NCBI GenBank assembly: GCA_030849075.1
Contig: JASAOO010003509.1
Span: forward strand, 1 to 64,000
DNA length: 64,000 bases
Direction of reading: 5' to 3'
Origin: Zelonia costaricensis
Lineage: Eukaryota; Euglenozoa; Kinetoplastea; Trypanosomatida; Trypanosomatidae
The position numbers were made by a program, and so were the translations under genes. How positions within the stretch are numbered: position 1 is the first letter of the stretch; each line of letters opens with the position of its first letter. Shown in pieces: positions 20,539-30,302 of the stretch. The notes beneath the pieces are model-generated. The model was given only the letters and a program-made list of their open reading frames with translations, was not told where the DNA came from and ran no database searches.

Positions 20539-21651
20539 ATGTCAGCGCAGGAGGATTGGGATGAGGCCACCTTCGATGCCACGCAGGGCGCCACGGTAGA
20601 CCCCGACGTGGAGGGCGACGAGGTCGCCAGCTTTCTCGTTCCACGCCTCGCCGCCTACGCCGCGCCACCGAGCAGCGGCTCCTCCTCCTCGCGGGCCAGC
20701 GAAGACGGCGACACGGAGGACGACGGCGACGCCGCAGAGGCCCGTCGAGCTCTCGAGAGCCACGCCATGGCTGAGGAGGACCACCGCGCCCCCAGCGGCA
20801 GCCACGGGCGCGACAGCGGTGAGCGGTCTGCCGCGCACGTCACCGACGACGCAAGAGCGTCTGCGGAGCTCGCTGGAGTCGCGCCGTGGGCCCAGACGAC
20901 CGAGGACCTGTCCAGCAGGGCGTACGACCCGTTCCTCACCGAGCGGGATGCGGAGGAGGCGGAGGTCGTCGGGTACCAGGACGACGACGCCGATGCGCTC
21001 GACACGGACGGGGACGCGGACGAGGAGCTGGCCGAGGGCGGGGCCGCCGCGCTGCGGCAGGCACGAGCCGAGCACGGAGCCGCCTCGAGCTTTGTCAACG
21101 CCTTCGCGCACAACCGCGTCAAGGAGCTCCTCAAGTACGAGGGCAGCTCCTCCATCATCTCCAAGGACGCCGCGGCCGCCGCGTGTGAGGCGGTGGCGCT
21201 CCTCACGCGCGACCTCGTCGCGATGGCAGCGGGGGAGGCGAGTCGGCGCCACCGCAAGACGGTTACGTACGACGACGTCGCCCGCATGGCGCAGCTGCTG
21301 GACCGCTTCTCGTACCTTGCAGATGTCGTGCCGCCCGTCCCAGTCCCCACTAGCAGCTTGGCCACGGGGAAGTCTATTGTTGTCGGCAGCCACGTGCACG
21401 GCTCGCCGGCGACGGCTGGGGCTGGCAGCCGCAAGCGCACCACCGACGCTGCGCCGCGCAGTCGGTCGGCGCAGGAGCGCAGTGTTGCGGGTCGGCCGCG
21501 GGGGGTGGGGGTGGCGGAGCCCGCGGCAACGGGGGCGGCTGCAGCGAGGTCCAAAACGGCGCACCCCCGCTTGCCTGGAGTGGCGGGGCACACCGGCTCT
21601 GTCCACCCGCAACCCGGCGGCGGACTGCGCCAGGCAACGCTGCGGTTCTGA
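20539..21651 (+). CDS. Histone-fold protein, NF-YC/POLE4/CHRAC1 type
   Basis: 370 residues. Residues 1-185 are acidic and low complexity. Residues 189-266 form a histone fold of the NF-YC/Dpb3/CHRAC1 class: the block NRVKELLKYE matches the helix-1 region, an Ala-rich central helix follows, then KTVTYDDVARMAQ (helix 3) and FSYLADVVP, close to the family hallmark F-x-F-L-A-D-I-x-P. Proteins of this class dimerise with an NF-YB/POLE3-like partner in CCAAT-binding factor, in DNA polymerase epsilon, or in CHRAC remodelling complexes. The tail (267-370) is basic, Ala/Gly/Arg-rich and ends in RQATLRF, reminiscent of but one residue short of a PCNA-interaction motif. A replication role (POLE4/Dpb3-like) is therefore attractive but is inference. 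Start: first ATG after the acceptor candidate at 20344-20345, following an A-tract at 20500-20510. Confidence 0.85.
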   Translation: MSAQEDWDEATFDATQGATVDPDVEGDEVASFLVPRLAAYAAPPSSGSSSSRASEDGDTEDDGDAAEARRALESHAMAEEDHRAPSGSHGRDSGERSAAHVTDDARASAELAGVAPWAQTTEDLSSRAYDPFLTERDAEEAEVVGYQDDDADALDTDGDADEELAEGGAAALRQARAEHGAASSFVNAFAHNRVKELLKYEGSSSIISKDAAAAACEAVALLTRDLVAMAAGEASRRHRKTVTYDDVARMAQLLDRFSYLADVVPPVPVPTSSLATGKSIVVGSHVHGSPATAGAGSRKRTTDAAPRSRSAQERSVAGRPRGVGVAEPAATGAAAARSKTAHPRLPGVAGHTGSVHPQPGGGLRQATLRF

Positions 21652-23240
21652 GAAACCGGCTTAGCTCGGCGTGCTGCACGTGCCTCTCGAGCGCTTCTTG
21701 TGCCCCCTTTTTTAAATTGCTTGTGGCGACGCGGCATAGAAGAGGTGTCAGCAGCCCAACCATAGATAACGGTGGTATCCCGGCGTTTGACTTTCGTTTT
21801 GCTGTCGCGGCAGCGCTTCCACACTGCTCCATTCACGTCTTGGCGCTGGGCATTTCTCAGCACAAAGCTAAGGGTGTGTCCCTGCTGGTTGGTTCAGGAA
21901 GAGCGGTTTTCTTTTCCCCCTGACTCCGCCCGCTCCTTTGACATGGGTGGCAGGACACACACGCACACCACTGCGAATACCAGCGTGTCGCCCGCCACGC
22001 CTCGTCGCGCTGCACAGAAAACAGAAGCACTGAAAAAAAAGGCTTGTAGACGATGCAGATGTGACACGTGCACGTTTGTAGTGCCTTTGTTCGGACATGC
22101 GTGCACCTTTGAGTTGATTTCGACGGACGAGTTGTGGCGTACGCTTCTGACTTGCCGGTTAGATGAGCAACTTTGTTGTCTCCTAGCTTAATGCAGCGCT
22201 GCTGAGTTCACTGCGCATGTTCCCTTATCACCCCTTTCCTGCGTGTACTATCCCTCTCTCTCTTTACTGGACTTGTCGTCATGGTGGAGCGTCCGCAAGC
22301 TACAAGGCGCTACCACTGCTCCGACGTCTTCCCACCTTCTCCCCGTCATCAGCCGTCCTGTACCACAACCCACTGTACGCTCACCCTCGTATCTCTCTCT
22401 TCTGCCACCATTCCTCGCTCTGCGTCTGCTAGCCGGCTCGACGCAAACACACAGACACACACAAACGCACTCACGGTGTGTGTCGCAGAGTCGTGTAGGT
22501 CTCAAACACTTGTGTGCTGCCGACTTGGTTGCGCACGTTTTCGTCCGCCTCTTCCTACCCCATTCATCCCTGCTTTCCCCTCTTCCCATCTTCATACACA
22601 CTTTCCTTACACTTCCTTTCCCCATCTGCGACTACACGCAAGACGGGAACAGTGGGCTGCACGCCGCCGTGGGCATAGAGAACACCGCTTCTGAAAAGGA
22701 AAAAAAAGTTCAAGCAAACAAACCAGCACGAGCACGCTGCGCTCTTGTGTGTTTGTGTGTGCTTTCTCCTATTTTTAAGCTGGCAGGCACGCCCTCTGCT
22801 GCTCCCACCTTCTTCGCCGTCTCCTCGCCTGCTTGTCGTTTGCCACCTCCAGGCCAGCTGTACGATCGACAGCGCTCGCGTTCGTCTCGTGGTGCTTCTT
22901 TTTCCCTTTTGTGTGTGTGCGCGTGCGTGCGTGTACAGCCTTCTTTGGCTCTTCCCCCTTCTTTTATTGCTTTGCCTGCGTGTTCTTCTCGACTCCACAT
23001 CATCAGGGTGCGCTTCGCGGCATCTACTGTCCTCCTCTCGTCCCTTCGTCTTTGGTGACTTGCGCAGGTGTACCGGGCCCCCCCGTCGTCTGCCTGCTTT
23101 CGCAGCCGCCCCGCGCCCTTTTTTCTTCCCTCTTCTTCGTCCCCCCTTTAACAGCAGCTTGATTTGCCGTTGTGCTTCCCTTTGCCTCTCGCGTTCTCTC
23201 TCCGCCCCTGTGTTTTTTGTGTGCCCCACCGTGAAGGACA
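21652..23240. other. Spacer between the histone-fold and CCDC6-like genes
   Basis: 1,589 bases without a gene. About 21660-22210 is mixed sequence, presumably 3' UTR; about 22220-23150 is pyrimidine-rich with several TG/CA runs. The strongest acceptor candidate for the next gene is AG at 23153-23154, after a CT tract at 23118-23150. Confidence 0.6.
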
Positions 23241-24539
23241 ATGGCCGCCGTCGCCGCAGTTCCCCGCGGAGAGGCGCTCGCGTCGGTGCACGAGATGTCG
23301 ACGGAGCGCTTGCGCCGCGAGTACGTGTCGCTGAAGAGCACGAGCTACTCGCTGACCGTCGAGGAGTCGCACCTCATGAGCAAGATCGACAAGCTGCGCG
23401 AGGAGTCCGTCCGGGCGGAGCTGAATGCGGAGATGAAGGAGGAGCAGGTATCGAACCAGCTCTTCCGCCGCCTGGACGGCGCCGAGAAGGAGGTGCAGCG
23501 ATACCAGGGGATGCTCAAGGAGGAGGAGCACGAAACAGAGACGCTGAGCAAGCGCATCAAGGAGATGCGCAGCCAGCAGACCGAGGTCGAGAACACGCTG
23601 GAGGAGCGGCAGGAGTACCTCCTCATGAACCTGCAGCGGAAGCTGCTCGAAATGGCGCGCAAGAAGACGGCGGTGGAGCAAGAGCTCATGACGGAGCGGC
23701 AGAAGTACCTGGACGTGCTCGTCACCCGCCTCAACATGTTACGCGGCCGCAGCGGTGGCGTCTCTAGCGCAGAGTCCTCAGCCGTGCTGCACCCGCAGCC
23801 CGTTGTGGCCGAGGCTGCCGCTCCGCCGCTGGAGCGGCACGTGGACGTCATGCTGCCACCCCCGACAACGGCGACCGCGACTGTGCCGCGGGTGCTGCCG
23901 TCCACGACCGACGCGTTCTCCGTGCCCTCGGCGGAGAAGTCGCTGCAGGACGACGTCTGCTCCGGCGCCACGTCGCACCTGCCGCTTGCCACGTCCTCAC
24001 CACTGACAATGCCAGCGGCCGCTGCTGGGCCAGGCAAGCGGTCCGTTGATGCCGCTGGCGTCAGCACCCCACGTGGGATGCCGAAGGCGATGAGTGGGCG
24101 GCTCAGCTGCTCCACGACGCCGCGTTCGACGGAGTTGACGCCGCGCTCGTCGCACTCGTCTGAGACGCACTACGCAGTCGTGGAGCTGGAGCAGAAGCTA
24201 AACCAGCTGCTGGTGGAGCAGGCGTCCGCGATGCAGCGGACGAGCGCGACGGAGAAGCAGTGCATGGAGCTGACGGCGAAGCTGCGGGCGGTGCAGGAGG
24301 CCACATTCCTCGACCGTGCGCGGGCGACCAAGATGAAAGAGGAGCTGAAGGAGGCACGCGCGCGGCTGTCGGAGGTGGAGTCGGGCACTGTGCCGACGAC
24401 ATCCTTCGACGACAGCTCCTTCATGAGCGGCAGGAACCTGTCCTTCGACCACGCCGGGTCGTTCACGATGACGAGCCTGTCGCTGCGTGAGCGCACGCGG
24501 GAGCTGCTGTCCTCGGTACCCCCGCCAAACCCGAACTAG
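23241..24539 (+). CDS. CCDC6-like coiled-coil protein
   Basis: 432 residues. Residues about 19-168 are a continuous coiled coil whose repeats resemble animal CCDC6 (DUF2046): blocks such as EEQVSNQLFRRL and ENTLEERQEYLLMNLQRKL match the CCDC6 pattern of E-E-x-x-x-N-x-L-x-[RK]-K repeats. A disordered Ser/Pro/Thr-rich linker (about 170-305) follows, then a second coiled coil (about 310-378) and a short Ser-rich tail. In animals CCDC6 is a phosphorylated scaffold linked to cytoskeleton and DNA-damage signalling; the role in trypanosomatids is unknown, and a cytoskeletal location is as likely as a nuclear one. No membrane segment or catalytic domain. The ATG at 23241 lies about 85 bases after the acceptor candidate and opens directly into GC3-rich coding sequence. 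Confidence 0.8.
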   Translation: MAAVAAVPRGEALASVHEMSTERLRREYVSLKSTSYSLTVEESHLMSKIDKLREESVRAELNAEMKEEQVSNQLFRRLDGAEKEVQRYQGMLKEEEHETETLSKRIKEMRSQQTEVENTLEERQEYLLMNLQRKLLEMARKKTAVEQELMTERQKYLDVLVTRLNMLRGRSGGVSSAESSAVLHPQPVVAEAAAPPLERHVDVMLPPPTTATATVPRVLPSTTDAFSVPSAEKSLQDDVCSGATSHLPLATSSPLTMPAAAAGPGKRSVDAAGVSTPRGMPKAMSGRLSCSTTPRSTELTPRSSHSSETHYAVVELEQKLNQLLVEQASAMQRTSATEKQCMELTAKLRAVQEATFLDRARATKMKEELKEARARLSEVESGTVPTTSFDDSSFMSGRNLSFDHAGSFTMTSLSLRERTRELLSSVPPPNPN

Positions 24540-25814
24540 GCCGTGTTTGCGTCCGTCGTCTCGTCCACCTCTCCGCGCCCCGCTTCGCTGCTTTTTGCCC
24601 CCTTCGCACTGTAACTGCGAAAAGAAAAAAAAGTGGCGCGAGTGTCTCTGTGCACGGTGCACTGCTGGTCCTTTCCGCACGGTGTTCGTTGTGTTTCCCT
24701 TTTTTCTGTCCTGGGGACTGCACCGAGTCCCTGGGCCTTCCCCCCGTCTTCCCCTCTGCTCCGTCTCTCTGTGTGTCCCTTCTCCCGCAGCGTCGGGGGG
24801 TGTTTTGCGTGCCGTGGATGCTCCTGGGCTGTGTCGATACACACATGCCCCTTGCTGGCTCGCACTCCTGCCGCCCCACCCTCCTTGTCGATTCTTTGTG
24901 TGTGCTGCGTGTCTGTGCACCGTGTGCACCGCCGCAGGTGAGAGCAGGCGGGAGGCTCTTGGTTGCCTCCTGTCCTTTATGGTGTTGGTTTCGGTGTTGG
25001 TCTGCGCCACAAGGGTGGCCGTAGGTGCCGGGGCTCCGGACCTCGACTTGACTGAGCGCGTGCTTGTGCACCTGTGTGTGTGTGTGTGGGTCTGTGTGTG
25101 ACCTTTGCTTTTGCTCGTCTCTTAGCTGGTCTCTTTCACGTTCCCTGGGCACGCTGCCCACTCGCTCGCGGTTGCTGCGATGCCGACTGCGTTGTTGTCT
25201 TCGATCGCGAGGGGGTGGGGGCGGGCAAGCGTGTGGTGGAAAGGATGGAGAGGTCGCAGCGTGCTCGCGATCGTAGACGCTCGTTGGTTGCAAGCCATGT
25301 GCTTCGAACGTCCCTGACGAAAGCTGAAAAAGAAGAGAAGAGCGAAGCACGCCAGTAGCAGTGACCAATCGCGCCTCGCTGGCCGGCCAACAAGAGGGGG
25401 AAGTGGAGAACATGATGAGTGTTTTGCTGGAGCCCTGCTCACCGCTATGCATCACCCTGTACTCGCCCTTCTTCTTTTCCTCGTCTTCGTCTCGGTTCTG
25501 ATTCTCCACTTCTGCGCACCAACTCAACACCCTCACTTGCCGTCGCACAGCGTACAGCTCCCAGCTGCTGATTCGCTTTCGTGCCTCTTTTGTTACGTGG
25601 CTCCTCCACAACACACCCCTTTTTTCGGGCCCGCTTTTCTGGCGTCTCTCTCTTCATTTCTTCGCTGTGGTGTAAGTCAAGGTGACGCCCTCAAACGTGG
25701 CACATACACACACACACACACACACAAGCAGATAGCAAGGGGGCGGGTTCATTTTTCTTCTCTGGTGTCGCCCTGGCGCGCTTTCACGCAAAGGGAGGAA
25801 CGCAAGCTGTCGTC
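24540..25814. other. Spacer between the CCDC6-like gene and the 189-residue protein gene
   Basis: 1,275 bases without a gene. GT-rich 25068-25100, CT-rich segments, a CA microsatellite at 25705-25726, and a short pyrimidine tract (25749-25764) followed by AG at 25792-25793 as acceptor candidate. Confidence 0.6.
25705..25726 (+). repeat. CA dinucleotide microsatellite
   Basis: About ten CA units roughly 90 bases before the ATG of the 189-residue protein, probably just upstream of its spliced leader site. Confidence 0.88.
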
Positions 25815-26384
25815 ATGGTGCTATCCTCTTCCGAAGCTGATGACTGCGTTAGTGAGGAGCAGCGGCAGTACAGTCGGCGCTGCGTCATGCTGCGCGAAGA
25901 GCGCCAGAAACGCGAAGACGCTCTCGCTGAGGAAGCGGCGGCGTGGGATGCGGTGAGCGCGGCCTGCATCAACTGGTGCGTTTCCGCGTGGGCGGAAGAG
26001 GAAGCCCGCTGGCGAGCGCGTCCCACGCCTCCACCGCCGCCGCCGTATGCGTTTCAGTTCCGCGCCGGCACCACGGAGTCCGTGCTCCCTCCCGGCGAGG
26101 CCGGTGACGGCGCGCGCGCGCTTCTGCGCGGCGGCCCTGGCACCCCAACGCACGTGGCCGAGACGGAGCTGTCGGAGTGGGAGCAGGAGAACCGCGCCGA
26201 CCTGGAGGCCTGGGAGAGCCTGGAGCGGAGCGACATGGCTGCTGCGATGCTCCACATTCTCACTTCCCAGCACCAGCGCGATGTGGCGATACGCAAGCGC
26301 GCGTGTCGGCGGGTGCTGAAGAGTGCGACTGCCCTCGAGTGGGTCTCCTACCCGCAGTACCGCGAGTCCCGGATGCTTTTGTGA
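25815..26384 (+). CDS. Small hypothetical helical protein
   Basis: 189 residues, not recognised. Residues 13-70 are strongly helical and rich in Glu/Arg/Ala, with repeated Cys-Trp pairs. A poly-Pro stretch (about 71-77) marks a linker. Residues 115-165 are a second helical segment containing Trp-Glu pairs, ending in a basic patch of Arg/Lys and Cys. No membrane segment, signal peptide or catalytic motif. Start: ATG 25815, twenty-odd bases after the candidate acceptor AG. GC at third positions is high through the frame, supporting a real gene. From memory, a small protein gene also separates the coiled-coil gene from asparaginyl-tRNA synthetase in other trypanosomatids, but I could not verify that. 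Confidence 0.7.
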   Translation: MVLSSSEADDCVSEEQRQYSRRCVMLREERQKREDALAEEAAAWDAVSAACINWCVSAWAEEEARWRARPTPPPPPPYAFQFRAGTTESVLPPGEAGDGARALLRGGPGTPTHVAETELSEWEQENRADLEAWESLERSDMAAAMLHILTSQHQRDVAIRKRACRRVLKSATALEWVSYPQYRESRMLL

Positions 26385-27078
26385 CAACTTTACGCTTCCG
26401 CAAGGCACACGCCCCGGCATTAGACATTTTCTGTGCTTTCCATTTTTTCGTGAGGGGTGATCTCAGAAGTATGACCATCGAACCGCGACGACAAGCACTA
26501 TTTTATCGCGGATACGACTCTTGCGTAGCCCTGCTCTCTAATGCCGGGCGTTTTCTCTTTTTGTTTTTTTAGCCTTTGCCGCCTTCAGCCCCCTCACTCG
26601 TCCTCTTAGCTCGACTGAAGCAACTCTGGAACGCTTGCACCGTACTGCTCTTTTTTGTCCTGCTTTTCCCTCCTGTCCCTTCTGGCGACGAGCGTTCGCA
26701 GGCACGGCACGCACGTCGCGCGGAGGCAGCGTGCGTCAGCCTGCGCGAATCTTCGAGAGGCTCAGTGCACCTCGTGCTTGAACCCGCGCGCGTCGCGTTG
26801 TCACCTTCAGGGCGTTCCACCTCTTCTCCTTTTATGCTCCGCACGCACGGCAGCACGCAACGCCTTCGGTTACGTGCGCCTCTCGTCCCCTCCCCGCCTT
26901 GCTCTTCTCCTCCTTCTCGTCTCCCCCTTTTACTCCCCCTCCCTCCCCCATGTACAGCATGACATGCCCCTCGCTGCCTGCAGCGAGCGCCGGCTCGCGC
27001 AGTGCACTGCTTGAACTCTTCCTTACGAAAAAAAAGAAGTCATTGATGAAACACGAAACAGAAAACCAACACCAGTCC

Positions 27079-27094
27079 ACACACACACACACAG
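27079..27094 (+). repeat. CA dinucleotide microsatellite
   Basis: Short CA array followed by degenerate CA/GC-rich sequence to about 27118. Confidence 0.8.
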
Positions 27095-27671
27095 ATACAC
27101 TCACGCACACACGCGCACAGCCGCTGGCTCGGCGAAGGCATCTCACTGAGTTGTGGCCCGCTCACACGTTGTCGTCTTCCGCGCCGCTGGAGTTCTTTTC
27201 GTGCGCTGCCAAGACAGACGACCCTGCTCCTTCACCATGTGGCAGACGGGAGGAGGGCACTTGACGACCCATCCGTTGGCCCACAGAGGACGCGTTCCCG
27301 CGCACACCGGCCTTGTACCGCTACGTTCTCACAACCCCTGAGGCCCGACTACCCCTGTTCAATGCCTCCGCTTCCCACATCGCGCGTACCGATGCTGGTG
27401 CTTCGCCACTCCTCCGCTACTTCCGCCCTCTTCCTTCCCGCAACGGCGCACCTCATTCAGTTTCTGCCTCTGACACGAAACCACTAGGGCAACCAAGAAA
27501 CATCATCAGCAAAACTACCCAGGCGTGGCGTCGACTCCGTGAGGCATTCAGTAGAGGTGTGCGTGTGCGCGGCCGGTGCTCATCGCCTGCACACACGGCC
27601 ACACCCTCCGAAGCAACGACAAAGGAAAAAAAAAGAACATCGAACACGTAGAGCAACGCAAAAAGGCAAAC

Positions 27672-27980
27672 ATGCACGCGAAGATGGCGGTGCTGTGTGC
27701 GGCGTGCGTGGACACGGCGTCGGAGGCTGCGGTGAGGTGGACGACGGGGGTGCACATTTGGCAAGGGCGCGGCTCGCTGCGCGCGGCAGAGCGAGCTTTC
27801 CGGGAGGTGCCACAGGCCACTGCGGCGTGCACGGCGGCGCGGATGCGGTGGCCCGCTTCTGCCAGCCCAGCGTCACCGCGCTCTCCGCCGTTGTCCTCGC
27901 TGGCGCCGCCTTTTTCTGGGCTGAACTGCGCCACTCACGGGGTGGCACGTCAGACCGCTGCATCTGCTGCGGGGCGGCAG
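27672..27980 (+). other. Coding-like segment split across two frames
   Basis: From ATG 27672 the frame shared with asparaginyl-tRNA synthetase reads MHAKMAVLCAACVD and continues for about 45 codons with roughly 90% G/C at third positions, like the true genes. After about 27800-27835 that frame loses the bias and becomes Ser/Pro/Ala-rich, while the frame one base back takes it over (about 27837-27980) and encodes a hydrophobic stretch like a membrane helix (ALSAVVLAGAAFFW). Reading options: a small gene broken by one frameshift (real or assembly error); the start of a long, organelle-targeted form of the synthetase, since no stop separates the two; or chance. I do not recognise either part. 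Confidence 0.35.
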
Positions 27981-28283
27981 TGGGCCAGCCCCGCCTCCAC
28001 AACCGCCGCCGCCGCTCCCGCGCCGCACGCCCTGTCGCGCTCCTCCGCTCTGCCCCTCTGCCCCTCTGCCACTGCCACCGGCTCCTCCCCCTGCTCGCAC
28101 TCCTCCCTCTATCTCGCCTGCTCACGCCACGGCACGCGCTGCGTTTCACGTGGTGCACTCGCGCCTCTGTCGTCCCCGCACACGACCCTGTGCACTGCGT
28201 GCAGAGCTATCGCTACCCACTCACCATCACTTTTACTAAGTAAGGCAACCAACCTCCGTGGCGTCCGTTCCAGCAAGGCCACC

Positions 28284-30302
28284 ATGGAGAACGAGCAGCA
28301 GCGCGCCGCTGCCACCGAGCAGCTAAAGGCCATCGTGGGCCTGGACGAGAAGGGGGCCAAGGACCTCTCGAGCAAGCCCGAGCGCGTGGCGGACGTGCTC
28401 GCCTTTTTTGCGCAGCACGGCATGAATGCCTGCTCGCCGCGCGAGCAGAAGGTCATGCTCTTCAGTGTGTGGACCAAGGTCAAGAAGACGGCCCACCGCG
28501 ACCCCGTCGCAAGCTTCATCCTCGAGGGCAAGCTCGACAGCACGCAGAAGGTCGACGCGGCCATCAAGTTCGTTAATGCGGCCACAAGCGCCGCGGTCGA
28601 CGCGGCTGCGATGTCGGCCGAGTGCGGCGTCGGTGTGACGGTGTCGCAGGCGGACGTGGACAAGACTGTTGCCGAGGCGCTTGCCAGCGAGGACCCGGCG
28701 GCGCTGAAGGCGAAGTGGGACAAGAACCCGAACATGATGCTTGGCCAGATGCGCCGCATTGACGCCCTCCGCTGGGCCGACATCGAGCACGTCCGCGCTG
28801 CCCTGGAGGCGCAGGTGCCGGCGATCGTCCACAACGTCGTGACGAAGGCGAAGCCGGCGGCAGCGCCGGCGGCCGCCGAGGAGGACACCGCGTCGCCGGC
28901 CGCGAAGAAGGAGGTCGTGGCGTGCCCCCAGAACAGTGACTTCAGGGCCGCGGCGCAGGGTCTGCCGCGCACCCCGATCGGCCAGCTGCCGTTGCACAAG
29001 GAGGGCGTGTGTGTGTACGTGGTGGGCTGGGCGCACCGCGTGCGCCACCAGTCGCGCATGTCCTTCATTGTGCTGCGTGACGGCTCTGGCTTCATTCAGT
29101 GCGTCTTCAACGGCGCCACCGAGCCGTTCCACCGCGAGTCGTGCGTGGCCATCCGCGGGACGCTGCACAGTGAGCCCAAGGCGAAGTCGGAGCTGCAGCC
29201 GCCGATGGAGCTGCACGTGGACGAGTACGCCGTCGTCGGCAACTCGGACGGCACCATTGAGACGATCATCACGGCGGAGAGCTCGGTCGACAAGCTGTAC
29301 GACCAGCGTCACATCGTCGCCCGTGGCACGGTCGGCTCGTCGGTGCTGAAAGTCCGCCACGAGCTGCTGCGTGCGTTCCGCGAGTACTTCTGGTCGCGTC
29401 AGTACTACGAGGTGACGCCGCCGACGCTGGTGCAGACGCAGGTCGAGGGCGGCTCGACCCTCTTCGACGTGCTCTACTACAACGAGAAGTCGTACCTGAC
29501 GCAGTCGTCGCAGCTGTACCTGGAGACGGTGACGGCGTCGCTGGGCAACGTGTACTGCTGCTTGCCGAGCTACCGCGCCGAGAAGTCCAAGACGAAGCGC
29601 CATCTCAGCGAGTTCACCCACCTCGAGGCCGAGTACGACGTGTGCAGCTTCGAGGACATGCTGAACCACCTGGAGGAGATGATCACGCACGTGACGCGCA
29701 CCGTCGTCGAGCGTGTGGGCGACCTCGTCGCGCTGCTGAACCCGGACCAGCTTGTGGACCCCAACGGCAACGTGCGCGACCCGGACAACTACAAGTTCAT
29801 GCCGCACCGCCCCTTCCGCCGCCTGCGCTACGCCGATGCCATCACGTTCTGCAACGAGAACGGCATCCTCAACTCGGAGACAGGCAAGCCGTTCGAGTTC
29901 GGCGACGACATCACCGACCAGCCGGAGCGCGCCATGGTGGCGAAGCTGGGCGAGTTCGTGTTCATGACCCACTTCCCCGCGCAGATGAAGTCCTTCTACA
30001 TGCAGCGCGACCCCGCCGACGAGACGCTGACGGAGTCGGTCGACGTGCTCGCGCCTGGCATCGGTGAGGTCGTTGGCGGGTCTATGCGTATGTACAAGTA
30101 CGACGAGCTGCTGAACGCGTACAAGCGCGAGAGCCTCGACCCGTCCACGTACTACTGGTACACGGACCAGCGCCGTTACGGCGGTGCCCCGCACGGCGGC
30201 TTTGGCCTCGGGGTGGAGCGGCTGCTGGTGTGGATGCTGAACCTCGACAGCGTGAAGGACGCGTGCATGTACCCGCGGTACATGGGTCGCTGCAAGCCGT
30301 AG
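28284..30302 (+). CDS. AsnRS: Asparaginyl-tRNA synthetase with GlnRS-like N-terminal domain
   Basis: 672 residues. Class II synthetase charging tRNA-Asn. The core is clearly AsnRS rather than AspRS: OB-fold anticodon-binding domain from about 240 (VYVVGWAHRVR), the AsnRS block TPPTLVQTQVEGG, motif 2 around R431 (RAEKSKTKRHLSEFTHLEAE), the late block YWYTDQRRYG, and motif 3 GFGLGVER at 639-646. The C-terminus (YPRYMGRCKP) matches eukaryotic AsnRS. Residues 1-190 differ from the animal AsnRS extension and instead resemble the two-part N-terminal RNA-binding region of eukaryotic GlnRS: a helical part (about 12-100), then CGVGV at 114-118 and an M-x-x-G-Q...RWAD block near 150-166. The start at ATG 28284 has a strong context (gccaccatgg). 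The frame stays open upstream to 27576, so a longer form is possible. A single nuclear gene would be expected to serve cytosol and mitochondrion. Confidence 0.95.
   Translation: MENEQQRAAATEQLKAIVGLDEKGAKDLSSKPERVADVLAFFAQHGMNACSPREQKVMLFSVWTKVKKTAHRDPVASFILEGKLDSTQKVDAAIKFVNAATSAAVDAAAMSAECGVGVTVSQADVDKTVAEALASEDPAALKAKWDKNPNMMLGQMRRIDALRWADIEHVRAALEAQVPAIVHNVVTKAKPAAAPAAAEEDTASPAAKKEVVACPQNSDFRAAAQGLPRTPIGQLPLHKEGVCVYVVGWAHRVRHQSRMSFIVLRDGSGFIQCVFNGATEPFHRESCVAIRGTLHSEPKAKSELQPPMELHVDEYAVVGNSDGTIETIITAESSVDKLYDQRHIVARGTVGSSVLKVRHELLRAFREYFWSRQYYEVTPPTLVQTQVEGGSTLFDVLYYNEKSYLTQSSQLYLETVTASLGNVYCCLPSYRAEKSKTKRHLSEFTHLEAEYDVCSFEDMLNHLEEMITHVTRTVVERVGDLVALLNPDQLVDPNGNVRDPDNYKFMPHRPFRRLRYADAITFCNENGILNSETGKPFEFGDDITDQPERAMVAKLGEFVFMTHFPAQMKSFYMQRDPADETLTESVDVLAPGIGEVVGGSMRMYKYDELLNAYKRESLDPSTYYWYTDQRRYGGAPHGGFGLGVERLLVWMLNLDSVKDACMYPRYMGRCKP

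Larger units (their letters stand above)
26385..28283. other. Spacer upstream of asparaginyl-tRNA synthetase
   Basis: 1,899 bases. Mixed 3' UTR-like sequence to about 26570, pyrimidine-rich at 26570-26960, a CA run near 27079-27094, then from about 27670 to 27980 a coding-like segment split over two frames (listed separately). Candidate acceptor AG dinucleotides for the synthetase include 28239-28240, about 43 bases before its ATG. Confidence 0.6.
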
